From positions 1-24,579 of IMG/VR virus record IMGVR_UViG_3300025128_000317: a stretch of 24,579 nucleotides of DNA; one strand, written 5' to 3'. The DNA comes from a virus. Shown here one piece after another: positions 1-9,137 of the stretch. Position numbers and translations under genes: made by a program. Below the pieces are notes generated by a model. The model had not been told where the DNA came from, did no database searches, and saw only the letters and a list, made by a program, of their open reading frames with translations. Each line of letters begins with the position of its first letter. Position 1 is the stretch's first letter.

Positions 1-3000
1 CTCAGTTTCTTTGAGTGATCTAGCTCACTCATCATCACAGCTTCTAGTACAAAGAAGTTATCCATCTCAGAAGCTTTCATTAAATTTTCATTGTTCCTGA
101 GTTCCACTTTTACTTTATCAGTGGCAGGATTAAAACCGTCTGTAGTTGCTATTAGTTTTTCTAGTTCTTTACCACGGGTCTTTGTTATTTTGTTTCTCTT
201 TTTGTCATCAGTATCCTGACGGAAAGAAGTTATATGGTCCTCTCTGTGTATTACATCTTCTACATTTTTATCAGCCACGGGATCATAAGTAGTTCTGATA
301 ATGCGTACAATTACATCTCCTGTTCTGGATCGTGGGAAGTAACCTGCTCTCCTCCCCTCTTCAAGCTTACCAATGGTCTCTATGTAATTTTCTAAGTCCT
401 TGGCATCTCTTACATTCTGTGCAGTATCTCGACCTGTCTGACCCGTCATAGCAGTCCTCTGGTCTAACCCTTCTTTAACTCTTTCCATTGCCGCCATGGC
501 AAGCCCAGCCTCAGTAAGTGGGTCCTGACCTGCAGTCTGCCTCTCTTGCACAATGGCTTGCCCTGCACTCTCCACCAAAGTTTTAATAGAGTTCATGCCT
601 GTGTCAGCTGTTTTAAAACTATTAAGAGTTCTATTGATAACAGCACTTATGGCCTGCTTGTACAAACTTTTAACGGTCTCCTGTTCTTGCTCCATGGCAT
701 CAATCAGCAGCTGTGTTTGTTTATTCTGTTCTGGAGAACCCTCTATGTTCTCTAAGACAAGCTCCCCTGTGGGGTAGTCCCTGTTGTACTGCTCCTCTGT
801 CAGGGTGGTGATACCGTAGATATCTTTGTACTTGAACAGAGCAGGTATCTTTTTATCTTTCCCTTCTTCAATTATTGTAAACTCCCCTGTGCGTTCTCCA
901 GTAAGAGGATTTAATTCTCCAAACAACTGAGTACGTGCATCCTTTTTTAATTTTGGATCGTACAAGTTAAGAACAAGTTTTTTCTCACCGTCTATACCTG
1001 ATACGCTTATGTCTTGATTAACAGTATTCTTTAGCTCTGTGATGCGCCTGTACACTGCAGTGTTCTCAGCGCCTAGTGCATAGACCAGCGACCTTCCCAT
1101 AAAAGCATTGTTCATTATGGAGCGCCACACTGTGTTGTATTCTTCCATGGTTCTGACAAGAGGCTTCAGAGCAGGGTACTTGTTAGCCTGTTGATAAGAA
1201 GAAGCCATAAACCTAGACCACAGACTAAGTTTTTTTGTCAGGGAATCAACGTCATTTCTAGATTTATCAACAGCATTTTTAAACTCTCTTCCCACTACTT
1301 GAGCAAGAGAATCAACACCTTCTTTTACTTCTGGATCAACAGCTACTTTAAGTATAGGTTTCTGAACAGGTTCTGTATCCACAGCTTCCATGAGCTTGGG
1401 AAATTTTCTTTGAAAAGTTTGTTGAAAGCTTTCAAGATTATCAACAGTCATTGAGTCATCAAACGACAACCCTGAAGACAATCGGTCTCTACCAGCTTTT
1501 AATTTATTTAAAACACTTGACCCACTTTCTTCTTCTAGATTGACAATTTCTCCTACTTTATCTAAAGACTCTTGTATCTTTAACTCCGAAGGTAAATAAG
1601 AAGCAGGTTCAGTACCAAACATAAGACCCTGTTCAAGACCTCCTTCAAGTCCTGCTATGGTAGCTTCTACGTCAGATAAGTAAGTAAGGTCTAGTTCTAA
1701 TTCCTGATCTAAAGCTTCTAGTAACTTTTTGTTATCTCCTGTGATACTCTTGTAAGCATCCTTGTATTTTAGTTTATTATTATTAGAATTTAAAAATGTT
1801 CTGTACTGTTCTAACTTTGCTTTCCTCTGTTCAATAAGCTCAGTGATATTAATATCTTTATCTAGTTCTAATTGTTGAAAGTCTGCATCCGGGTCCACAT
1901 TTCTAGCACGTAGCTGTCTCATCCTTTCAAGGATAGTAATTTCTGATCTAAGGTCAGTGATCTCTTGGTCTAGATTACTAGCTTTATCCTTTTGCTGCTC
2001 TACATCTGTGTCTACATCCTCTAGATTAAAAGCTAGACCTTCTCTGTTTAGTACCCCTGCATTGTTAAGATCAGTACCTTCAGAAGGTTCACCCTTATTT
2101 TCTTTTTCTTCTGCCACTTCTTGCACTGCCGTTGCCACTGCAGCTTCTTCTTGTTCTACCTTGGCAAGGTCATTGACGTTTATTCTCTGAGTTCTAACTC
2201 TACTTTCAGAGTCTTGTTCAACCACTTCTATAAAGGTATCATCACCCACAGTTTTTTCTTCTGTGCTTACAACAGTACTGGTCTGTTCGTCAAAGTCAGG
2301 AGAAGAGTTAGCCTCGTCAATGGTTAGAGACTCTTGTAACCTGTCCTGTCTTTCTTGTTCCACCTCTGCATCAGCTTTGGAACGGCCTGTAAGAGCACCT
2401 ACCATAGCGCCCGGAGCAGACCCTGCAATACCACCTCGGACAGCGGCGTCCAGAAGATTGTAACCGTAGTCTTCTACTTCTTCTCCCGTGGCAGTCTCTG
2501 CTGCAAAGGTTGTTATGGCCTGCTGTCCAGCCTCTGTTGCACCTTCTATAAATGCTTGGTTTCGCGCACCTGCTCCTGCTCTTCTAAGAGTGCCACGCCC
2601 CCTGATAGCTTTGTTATCTGCTAACTTTTTAATAGCATCTCTGCCCTCTAGGACAAGATTTTGAGCAGCTAGATCAGGGTTATCACCTGCCTCCTTTAGA
2701 GCCTGTCTACCTTTCTTAACCGCTTCCTCTGCTACCTCTGGGGCAACACCCTTAGAGACAAAGAACTTGGTCATTTCAGAGGTGGGGAGTATTTTTTTTC
2801 CTAGAAGTTTAGCCGTGGGAATAGCCAGAGCAATGGTATCTATGGCTCCTCCCGCTGCACCTGCCAGTAGCATGGTACCCGGAGATTCAAAGTCCTCGTC
2901 TTGAGAGAGTTGCTCCGCTGTTATCTGTGCCTCACCTGTGATGGTCAAGGCAGAAGGGAGGAAGGCAGCTATACCTGCGCCCACGGTGCCTGTGACAGCA

Positions 3001-3557
3001 GCGGCAGGGACCAGTGCTGCAGCTGTTGCACCTATTACTCCAGCCCCCACGGCCATACCAAAAGACGGGAGAGTTTCTCCTAGTGTTTGAATGACAAAGG
3101 TGGTAAGGTTATCCCCCGGAGATGCGTCTTCTAGTTCTATTCTGTCATATCTTTTAAGGGACTCTTCTGCTTCTTTCTCATTCTTATCCTGTAGCTCTTG
3201 TCCGTATTCCTCCAGTGTTTCTATGCCAGTGGCTTGTCCCAGTACCTTTGTACCTGCCCCTAGCATGGCCTGTAGATTGTCAGAACCATAGTCCCAAGCA
3301 GCGCCAAACCCATCGCTCTTCACTGGCTCTGGTGCAGGGAGCGGGGGAGGGGCTTCTGCCACTTCAGCTGGTTGAGAAAGAGCCTGTACTATAAAAGAAA
3401 GAACCTCTCCTTCAGACTTCCCTGCTAACTCAGGGTACTCTTCTTCAGTAAACCCGTACTTACCCATGTCAAAGGGAGCACCAGAAGCAGGCTCCATGGT
3501 AGGGATAGTAAGGTCAGCTGTAGGAATAGGTATGCTAGAAGTAGGTACCTCAGACAT
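1..3557 (-). CDS. Giant internal-virion / polyvalent protein, N-terminal 1185 residues (runs off left edge)
   Basis: An open frame without stops begins at ATG 3557 and continues through base 1, so the C-terminus is missing. A GGG-containing ribosome site lies about 12 bases upstream, and the gap to the preceding gene is 8 bases. The N-terminus is acidic and Pro-rich. Residues about 150-250 form long Ala/Gly-rich hydrophobic stretches that could insert in a membrane. Residues about 330-390 hold a second Gly/Ala-rich segment starting GATEAGQQAITT. A long charged, coiled-coil-prone region follows (about 460-700). Near residue 1070 there is GYFPRSRTGDVIV, which resembles the PLxRFG signature of giant phage polyvalent proteins. 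As the last gene after tail, fibre and other internal-virion genes, it is probably carried in the particle and ejected with the DNA. No catalytic domain is visible in this part; enzymatic modules may lie beyond the edge. I am sure of the gene and moderately sure of the class. Confidence 0.75.
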   Translation of the reverse strand, partial: MSEVPTSSIPIPTADLTIPTMEPASGAPFDMGKYGFTEEEYPELAGKSEGEVLSFIVQALSQPAEVAEAPPPLPAPEPVKSDGFGAAWDYGSDNLQAMLGAGTKVLGQATGIETLEEYGQELQDKNEKEAEESLKRYDRIELEDASPGDNLTTFVIQTLGETLPSFGMAVGAGVIGATAAALVPAAAVTGTVGAGIAAFLPSALTITGEAQITAEQLSQDEDFESPGTMLLAGAAGGAIDTIALAIPTAKLLGKKILPTSEMTKFFVSKGVAPEVAEEAVKKGRQALKEAGDNPDLAAQNLVLEGRDAIKKLADNKAIRGRGTLRRAGAGARNQAFIEGATEAGQQAITTFAAETATGEEVEDYGYNLLDAAVRGGIAGSAPGAMVGALTGRSKADAEVEQERQDRLQESLTIDEANSSPDFDEQTSTVVSTEEKTVGDDTFIEVVEQDSESRVRTQRINVNDLAKVEQEEAAVATAVQEVAEEKENKGEPSEGTDLNNAGVLNREGLAFNLEDVDTDVEQQKDKASNLDQEITDLRSEITILERMRQLRARNVDPDADFQQLELDKDINITELIEQRKAKLEQYRTFLNSNNNKLKYKDAYKSITGDNKKLLEALDQELELDLTYLSDVEATIAGLEGGLEQGLMFGTEPASYLPSELKIQESLDKVGEIVNLEEESGSSVLNKLKAGRDRLSSGLSFDDSMTVDNLESFQQTFQRKFPKLMEAVDTEPVQKPILKVAVDPEVKEGVDSLAQVVGREFKNAVDKSRNDVDSLTKKLSLWSRFMASSYQQANKYPALKPLVRTMEEYNTVWRSIMNNAFMGRSLVYALGAENTAVYRRITELKNTVNQDISVSGIDGEKKLVLNLYDPKLKKDARTQLFGELNPLTGERTGEFTIIEEGKDKKIPALFKYKDIYGITTLTEEQYNRDYPTGELVLENIEGSPEQNKQTQLLIDAMEQEQETVKSLYKQAISAVINRTLNSFKTADTGMNSIKTLVESAGQAIVQERQTAGQDPLTEAGLAMAAMERVKEGLDQRTAMTGQTGRDTAQNVRDAKDLENYIETIGKLEEGRRAGYFPRSRTGDVIVRIIRTTYDPVADKNVEDVIHREDHITSFRQDTDDKKRNKITKTRGKELEKLIATTDGFNPATDKVKVELRNNENLMKASEMDNFFVLEAVMMSELDHSKKL

Positions 3558-3565
3558 TTAGTATG

Positions 3566-6130
3566 TTACCCTTGCTTATATTGTTCTAATATATTAGCTA
3601 TCATTGCTTGAGTTTCAGGAGTTCCTCCTTGTATAGCTTGTCCTGTAGCTCCTTGCCCAAGTAATCTAGATTGAGCAGTTTCTACTGCGTGACTTTCAAG
3701 TACTTTTGCAAATGCTTGTCCTCTCCTTAGAGCTTGTGCATACTGTTGTCCCAGTGGAGACTCAGGTTTATTCTGGTAAGCAAATTTACCTGACTCACCA
3801 AGAGCAACTAAAGTATCTTTAACTGAATCAATTCCTTTCTGAGCAGCTTTCATTCTTTCAATTGCTGGAGCATCTCTGTTCATGGCTATCTGTGAAAGTG
3901 TTTCTGCATCTTTAAGAGCAGCTGAACGAGTGGCTCTAGCTGTTGCAGCTTTCTTCAGGTTAGCCTCGTTGATCTTCTGACGCTGGCTCATCTCTGTATC
4001 CTTAAAGCCCTTGTAAGCTTTCAGTGCTTCAGAGATATTGGCCAGACCCACGTTCTCTCCTGCAAAGTATCTCTTGGCAGCGTTCTGTCCTGCCTGAGAA
4101 TCTATCAAGCTGGCATAAGCTGCTTCTTCTGGGTCTCTGTAGAGTTTTACTTCTTCTGCTGTAGGTTTAGGCGCAGGTGTATCAGAAGCTTTAGGCTTAG
4201 AAGCAGGTGCCTTGGGAGCAGGTGCTATATCTAACTCTGCTGCTTCCGTAACCTCTGCATTGCCATCACCTAACCTAACAGATGCTTCTCCTATCTGAGC
4301 AACAGCCGGTCCTAAAGCAGGTCCTTCATCAAGGGATATTGATCTATTAGGAGACGTAGGGTCTGTAATTATGTCTAACTCTTTATTAAACATTTTGGGA
4401 ACATCACCTGCAGGATTTACATGAGTTCTTCTAGGATTAAAAAATCTAGCAAAAAATCCTTCTTCCTCTGTAACATCCTGATAAGCTGCCTTACCAAACT
4501 GCACCCTGTTACTGGGCAGGTTGACCATCTGTCTCAGGCCACCACCGTGCTTAAACGGTTGCCTCACTTGGTTACCTGTCTGAGAGAACGCCTGTCCTCT
4601 GGGAGCGCCTGCAGAAGATGCCTGCTGGCCCTGTGCTGCTCTCTGTCTAAGGAAAGCATCTTTCTGTTTAGCCAGTTCTTCTGGTGAAATAACCCTAGAA
4701 GCAGCGGGAATAGCAGCAGGAGGAGGAGCATCAGAACCACCACCTCCCATTAGATTATCCAAGCCCATTGGCAGCTTTCCCTGACCCAAGGCAAAAGCAG
4801 GGCTCATATATCCCATAAGACCTTTGAGACCTCCTTTTTTAGTGGCTCTTCCCATGCCATAGGCAGGACTTAAAACACTCATTATATCTTTAAAACCACC
4901 TCCACCTGCCATTCCTATGACAGGCTGAGTATCCAGACCCTCTGTGTTATTGATCAGAGAATTAAGAGCACCTCCTCCTTGGTACTTCTTCACGGGCATA
5001 CGACCCACCTGCCCACCTGCCTGACCAAAGGCACCCTTCAGAGCACCTGAAGCTCCCAGTGCTCCCAGTGCCTGCGTACCCACGCCCAGTAGCTGAGTAG
5101 ACAAAGGTTGAGCAGCGGAGAACTGTTGAGAACTGGTTGATCTGGTGGGGGCCAGCGGGAAACCTCTGAGCACAGAGGAGAACTCTTGCAGGGTCTGAGA
5201 GGGGAAAGCTTCCTCTGCCTCAAACTCTTGTCTGGCAAGGTCAATACCTCTCTGGGCCTGCGTCTGTCTGGCAGCGCCCACGCCTGAGAGCGCCCCTAGT
5301 TCCTTCAACTGTTGAGCAGGTATGGCAGAACCTAGGGCAGCTAGTTGCGTGGCCCCGGAAGCTTCTCTCCCGCGCTGCTGTGCTATTCTCTGTTGAGCGT
5401 CTTGGAAAGCAGCAAGCTGTCCCTGTGATTCTATGTCACCCAGTTGTTGGTTCAGATTCCTCTGTCTCTCTGCCTCTAGTATAGCTGCTCTGGAACCTCC
5501 AAAGGCTCCTGCCTGTGCCGCTGCAGCGTCCTGCTTCTGTCCCTGTACATCTGAAACTCTCTCTGCTTCTCTCTTTTGTATGTCAATGACATTCCTGACA
5601 AAAGGATTAGAGGCAGCTTGTAGTTCTTCAGCAGTGGGGAGGGGGCCAGAAGCACTACGTGCCAGCCTAGTGGCATCGTCAAAGAGTGGCTTAGTGGCAC
5701 CTGCTAGGTTTTCTATCTCCTGAAAAGACCTAGTCTGGGCAGGGTCAAACTCTGCTTGGAGAGGACCTTGGAAAGCTTGGAATCCTTCTTCTTCCTTGCT
5801 CTCTTGAATAGCCTGTGCCTTTCCAAAGATATCCTGAATAAAAGGTTTAAGCTCTGTGGGAAACTCACTCTGTTGTACACTGGTTGAAACAGCGGGAGCA
5901 GGTGCTTGCTGACCACCTCCACCACCACCCATGAATTGAACTAGATTAGTCACAGGATTGACTGTACCTGCACCGCCCATGGCACGGAGAACCACCATCT
6001 CTTCAGGATTTACATGGGCAAGCTCAGTGTCACCACCTAGTCCTTTTCCAGATAGGTCAGTGTACAAGCAGTTGTACAGTTCAATCTTTTCCCCTATGGA
6101 AAAGTCACTGATAAGTTGTTTTACGTCCAT
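3566..6130 (-). CDS. Putative internal virion / DNA-ejection structural protein (854 aa)
   Basis: The start is ATG 6130, overlapping the preceding stop as TAATG. Residues 28-66 carry GGDTELAHVNPEE followed by GGAGTVNP, a motif that also occurs in divergent form in the other 854-aa protein at 6573-9137. Residues about 165-330 are an Ala/Gln-rich helical region around QAGAFGGSRAAILEAE (206-221), a pattern I associate with internal or tail-associated proteins of marine phages. The centre is Gly-rich with repeated GGG patches (390-396, 409-412, 528-531) and two similar segments, SPAYGMG and SPAFALG. An Ala/Pro/Lys linker (636-656) leads to a helical C-terminus. There is no signal peptide and no recognisable enzyme domain. 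Position between a GNAT-like gene and the giant polyvalent gene supports a virion role. The molecular function is inferred. Confidence 0.72.
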   Translation of the reverse strand: MDVKQLISDFSIGEKIELYNCLYTDLSGKGLGGDTELAHVNPEEMVVLRAMGGAGTVNPVTNLVQFMGGGGGGQQAPAPAVSTSVQQSEFPTELKPFIQDIFGKAQAIQESKEEEGFQAFQGPLQAEFDPAQTRSFQEIENLAGATKPLFDDATRLARSASGPLPTAEELQAASNPFVRNVIDIQKREAERVSDVQGQKQDAAAAQAGAFGGSRAAILEAERQRNLNQQLGDIESQGQLAAFQDAQQRIAQQRGREASGATQLAALGSAIPAQQLKELGALSGVGAARQTQAQRGIDLARQEFEAEEAFPSQTLQEFSSVLRGFPLAPTRSTSSQQFSAAQPLSTQLLGVGTQALGALGASGALKGAFGQAGGQVGRMPVKKYQGGGALNSLINNTEGLDTQPVIGMAGGGGFKDIMSVLSPAYGMGRATKKGGLKGLMGYMSPAFALGQGKLPMGLDNLMGGGGSDAPPPAAIPAASRVISPEELAKQKDAFLRQRAAQGQQASSAGAPRGQAFSQTGNQVRQPFKHGGGLRQMVNLPSNRVQFGKAAYQDVTEEEGFFARFFNPRRTHVNPAGDVPKMFNKELDIITDPTSPNRSISLDEGPALGPAVAQIGEASVRLGDGNAEVTEAAELDIAPAPKAPASKPKASDTPAPKPTAEEVKLYRDPEEAAYASLIDSQAGQNAAKRYFAGENVGLANISEALKAYKGFKDTEMSQRQKINEANLKKAATARATRSAALKDAETLSQIAMNRDAPAIERMKAAQKGIDSVKDTLVALGESGKFAYQNKPESPLGQQYAQALRRGQAFAKVLESHAVETAQSRLLGQGATGQAIQGGTPETQAMIANILEQYKQG

Positions 6131-6561
6131 TACTTAATATCCTTTACAATGGTAGTATAGTACTTTTCAAAGTTGTGCTGTTTAGTAAATTTTAACCAAC
6201 CGTCTCTTACCGGGTGTTCTAATCTTCTGGCTCCTTGTTCTTTTGCAAACTTCTCCAGAGGAGAATCTTCACCACAAAGATAAGAATGCCATTTTTTTAT
6301 AGTGTGTGGTTTGGTACCTGCCCAAGGAATCATAAACACTTTGTACTTTGGATATTCCACCACCTGTGAAATACAGGCTCCAAATATTCCATCTTCTTCA
6401 CTGGTCAGAACCCACAGCTGCATCTGACCATGGAGCAGGGATAGGTAAATATCATCTAGATCACGTTCTCCTCTACTAACATCCAAAGCTTTTTTAATAA
6501 AGTCTTTTGCATAAGGCCATGTAACCTCAACACAGTTTTGCTCTATTCTTATTAGTTTCAT
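6130..6561 (-). CDS. GNAT-like acyltransferase-fold phage protein (143 aa)
   Basis: The protein has the short GNAT-like pattern often found beside internal-virion genes in podoviruses. QMQLWVL at 46-52 forms the entry strand, and GACISQVVEYPKYKVFMIPWAG at about 61-82 is the central strand pair ending in a pyrophosphate-loop-like turn. The sequence then runs through LEKFAKEQGARRLEHPVRDGW (about 102-122) to an aromatic C-terminus ending in a predicted strand. The length fits these minimal phage GNATs. A clear canonical acetyl-CoA loop (Q/RxxGxG/A) is not seen, so it may be a structural relative without activity; the T7 internal protein gp13 is a possible functional analogue. The start ATG 6561 has AGGA about 6 bases upstream, and the stop overlaps the next gene's start. 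Family assignment is by pattern memory. Confidence 0.7.
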   Translation of the reverse strand: MKLIRIEQNCVEVTWPYAKDFIKKALDVSRGERDLDDIYLSLLHGQMQLWVLTSEEDGIFGACISQVVEYPKYKVFMIPWAGTKPHTIKKWHSYLCGEDSPLEKFAKEQGARRLEHPVRDGWLKFTKQHNFEKYYTTIVKDIK

Positions 6562-6572
6562 TGTGTCCTTTT

Positions 6573-9137
6573 TTATGCAAGAGAACTAAGTCCTCCGCTC
6601 ATCTCTGGTGGTTGCTTGGGTCTACCGTATTTATCCATTCTAAAGTTATTTATAAACTGATCCAAGTCATTTGCACCTGCAGTGCTAGAACCATTTCCTA
6701 GCATAGCCACCACGTCTGCTGGGATAACGTACTCATCAGGAGAAAGGACAGCAGGTTGCATACCCATCTGACCCCCTTCTTGTCTCCCTGCTATGACAAA
6801 GGGAATGTTATCTGACATGCCGTCCTCTGTCATGTTACCTGTGGGCATCACTCTACCTTCAAAGTAAGGAGAAGGCATACCACCCATGGCAAAGGCTGAT
6901 ACTAAACCACCTCTCTGAGCTTCCACAGGTAATCCTGCAAGAACCTGCTGCAGTTGTTCCAGTTCATCAACGATAGGTTCAGGCTCATCCTGAATAGGTG
7001 TATCTATTGATATAGCAGCAGGAGGAGTAGTGGGAGCAGAAGCACCGGCAGTTTGTATCATATTCATTATATTACCATCAAACATCTTTTGCATTGCAGG
7101 ATTATTTAACAGTTTCATAAGATCACCACCCTGTGCCATTCCTATTGCTCCTAGGTAGCCGCCTTGTTTATAAGGATCACCTAGGGGTGTATTAATTTTT
7201 GCCAAGAGACCTCCTGTTTTATCTCCAGCAGGTCCTCCTCCTTCACCACCATCACCACTACCAGAAGAGTCATCACCACTACCATCAGGAGAATCTGATG
7301 TATCATCATCTTGGCTACCTTCTGTGCCGCCGATGTCATGCCCACCTCCAGTGGACCCACCACCACCAGAACCAGAGCCGCCACCGGGACCACCACCAGA
7401 TATATCTATATCCGCTGCGTGGCCTATGGCAGCTGCTGCCGCTGCTGCTTCTTCCACTGCCTCTTGTCCAACATCTTCTGGTGCATCTTCCTCTGCCATG
7501 GCTAAAGATGCTAAACCCATAGCTGCATTAAAACTTGCCTGTGCCTCTGCTTCTTCTGCTTCTGCCAAACCAATATCTAATTCACGCTGAGTTGTTAAGT
7601 TTGTATGCTGCTCTCCAATGGTTGGCCCAAGTCCAAATAAACTTGGAACGCTAAACTGCAAAGAACCTCGCTGTGCTTCAGGTATTGAAGCATATTGTCC
7701 AGCCTGTGCTATTCCGCTGGCTACCTGCCCTAGACCCGGAACACCTAGGCCTAACCCCGCAAGACCTCCAACAGTGCCTGCTACATTGGCAGCATCTACA
7801 CCAGAATTAGTTCCTTGACCTATGCCAAAACCAAAACCAGTGTCTGCTTCAGTTTCAGAGAAAGCTTCGCCTAGAGCACTTCCCGTATCCCCACCTGTTT
7901 GAAAGGGTTGAGGAGGTTGACCACCGCCCACGGCAATACCCGTGGTGGGCATACCGGGGGCAGTACCTGCTTTACCTACGGGGTACCCCTTACTGATTGA
8001 CTCTTCTTCTTCATCTTCAGGCTTGACAACTGACTGTGCAATCATGGGAAGCACAGAGGCACCACCGCCCCCTGTAAGAGCACCTATGGCCTCTTGAATG
8101 TTCCCGCCTGTTTGTAGTCTAAGAAGACCACCTTCTTTAGCTGCCTCTGTAAAGACACCGGGAGTGTAGAACCTAGAACTCTGTCCCTCTGGTAGTTCTT
8201 GTACCACCTCTAGGATATCCGCTTGTGTAACCTCCCCGTCCTCGTCTCTGTCTAGGTCTCTCCTACTCCGGGTGAAGTCAAAGTCTTTAGGAGTGAACGG
8301 TGTTCTGGGAGGACCAGAGGGAGCTTCTGGGAGAGGCTCATCTAGCTCTCCTGAGAGTGCTGCCATGCCCAGAGGCATAGCCACTCTCTTCATTGGCTCT
8401 GCTGCTAGGTAGTCAAAGGCTTCTGTGGGTGACCTAACGCTATCTAAGAAAGAAGCTTCACCAGTTCCAAATGTAGGAACTTGACTTAAAGGTACAGTTT
8501 CTGTGCCAAAAGCCGTAAGATCAGCACCATAATCTACACCTCCAAACAAGTTAGCATCTGGAGAAATTGCAGGAGAAGGTATTGCAGGAATAGCTGCTGA
8601 TGCTGATTCTACCGGAACAACATTTGCAAAATCTGGTGCTCCAGCAGTATCTCCTAACGATCCTAAACCAACATCTGTTCCTGCTCCTGCAACTTCAGCA
8701 GGGTTAAACGTAAGACCAGCAGTAAGACCAGAGCCTGCACCTGCCAGTAGCGCCCTCCCAAAGTCTAGGTCTTGACCTGTGACAGCCTGACCAGCAAGGT
8801 GACCAGCACCAGCTGCCAGACCTGTGCCTACTCCCATGGCCAGTGCTCCCGGAGCAGCACCTCCTGCAAATAATCCAGCAGCAGCAGGTCCTAAGAAGGC
8901 ACCAGCACCTATGGCAAGAACCGTGGGCAGCAGTTGTTTAAACAGACCCGCCTCTGGGAGACCTGTCTCTGGGTTTGTTCTCAGTGGTTCGTTAAACACC
9001 AGACCAGAAAGACCATTGAGCGCGCCTATCTCTGAGTCTGTCATGTGAATAAGCTGCGTATCAGGACCCCTGCCCATACGCTTCAGAGCCTCTGCTTGCA
9101 TTCTAGGGTTTGATACTTCTTGCTGCATATTATTCAT
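6573..9137 (-). CDS. Gly-rich internal virion protein with EF-hand-type loop and marine-phage C-terminal motif (854 aa)
   Basis: The start is ATG 9137, sharing bases with the preceding stop (TAATG). Residues 23-60 hold GPDTQLIHMTDSE and TNPETGLPEAG, matching in spacing the N-terminus of the other 854-aa protein. Residues about 68-145 are Gly/Ala-rich glycine-zipper-like hydrophobic stretches that could cross or disrupt a membrane. Residues 296-307 (DRDEDGEVTQAD) fit a canonical calcium-binding EF-hand loop. A low-complexity Gly/Ser/Asp linker spans about 578-640. The C-terminus contains GMSDNIPFVIAG (773-784) and SPDEYVIPADVVAMLGNGSS (799-818), a motif I recognise from many marine phage virion proteins. 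Short GG-L motifs recur at 660, 670, 743 and 848. It is probably packaged in the particle and used for genome delivery; the exact role is not known. Confidence 0.75.
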   Translation of the reverse strand: MNNMQQEVSNPRMQAEALKRMGRGPDTQLIHMTDSEIGALNGLSGLVFNEPLRTNPETGLPEAGLFKQLLPTVLAIGAGAFLGPAAAGLFAGGAAPGALAMGVGTGLAAGAGHLAGQAVTGQDLDFGRALLAGAGSGLTAGLTFNPAEVAGAGTDVGLGSLGDTAGAPDFANVVPVESASAAIPAIPSPAISPDANLFGGVDYGADLTAFGTETVPLSQVPTFGTGEASFLDSVRSPTEAFDYLAAEPMKRVAMPLGMAALSGELDEPLPEAPSGPPRTPFTPKDFDFTRSRRDLDRDEDGEVTQADILEVVQELPEGQSSRFYTPGVFTEAAKEGGLLRLQTGGNIQEAIGALTGGGGASVLPMIAQSVVKPEDEEEESISKGYPVGKAGTAPGMPTTGIAVGGGQPPQPFQTGGDTGSALGEAFSETEADTGFGFGIGQGTNSGVDAANVAGTVGGLAGLGLGVPGLGQVASGIAQAGQYASIPEAQRGSLQFSVPSLFGLGPTIGEQHTNLTTQRELDIGLAEAEEAEAQASFNAAMGLASLAMAEEDAPEDVGQEAVEEAAAAAAAIGHAADIDISGGGPGGGSGSGGGGSTGGGHDIGGTEGSQDDDTSDSPDGSGDDSSGSGDGGEGGGPAGDKTGGLLAKINTPLGDPYKQGGYLGAIGMAQGGDLMKLLNNPAMQKMFDGNIMNMIQTAGASAPTTPPAAISIDTPIQDEPEPIVDELEQLQQVLAGLPVEAQRGGLVSAFAMGGMPSPYFEGRVMPTGNMTEDGMSDNIPFVIAGRQEGGQMGMQPAVLSPDEYVIPADVVAMLGNGSSTAGANDLDQFINNFRMDKYGRPKQPPEMSGGLSSLA
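8217..8252 (-). other. EF-hand-type calcium-binding loop coding segment
   Basis: Twelve codons encode DRDEDGEVTQAD, residues 296-307 of the 854-aa protein. They have D at positions 1, 3 and 5, G at 6, V at 8 and D at 12, the canonical EF-hand or dockerin loop arrangement. A helical stretch (ILEVVQEL) follows, as expected for the exiting helix. Only one loop is visible. Calcium binding is inferred from the pattern. Confidence 0.55.

Noticed and set aside
4421-5723. Several antisense and alternate-frame openings in the 3566-6130 gene
   Set aside because: The long frame is continuous over 854 residues and has recognisable motifs; the others are short and have no motif or ribosome site.
7199-7590. 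Plus-strand frames rich in His or Pro, up to about 107 codons
   Set aside because: They are antisense to the Gly/Ser/Asp-rich linker of the 854-aa protein; the composition is an artefact of GGT/GGA-type codons, and no ribosome site or family is seen.
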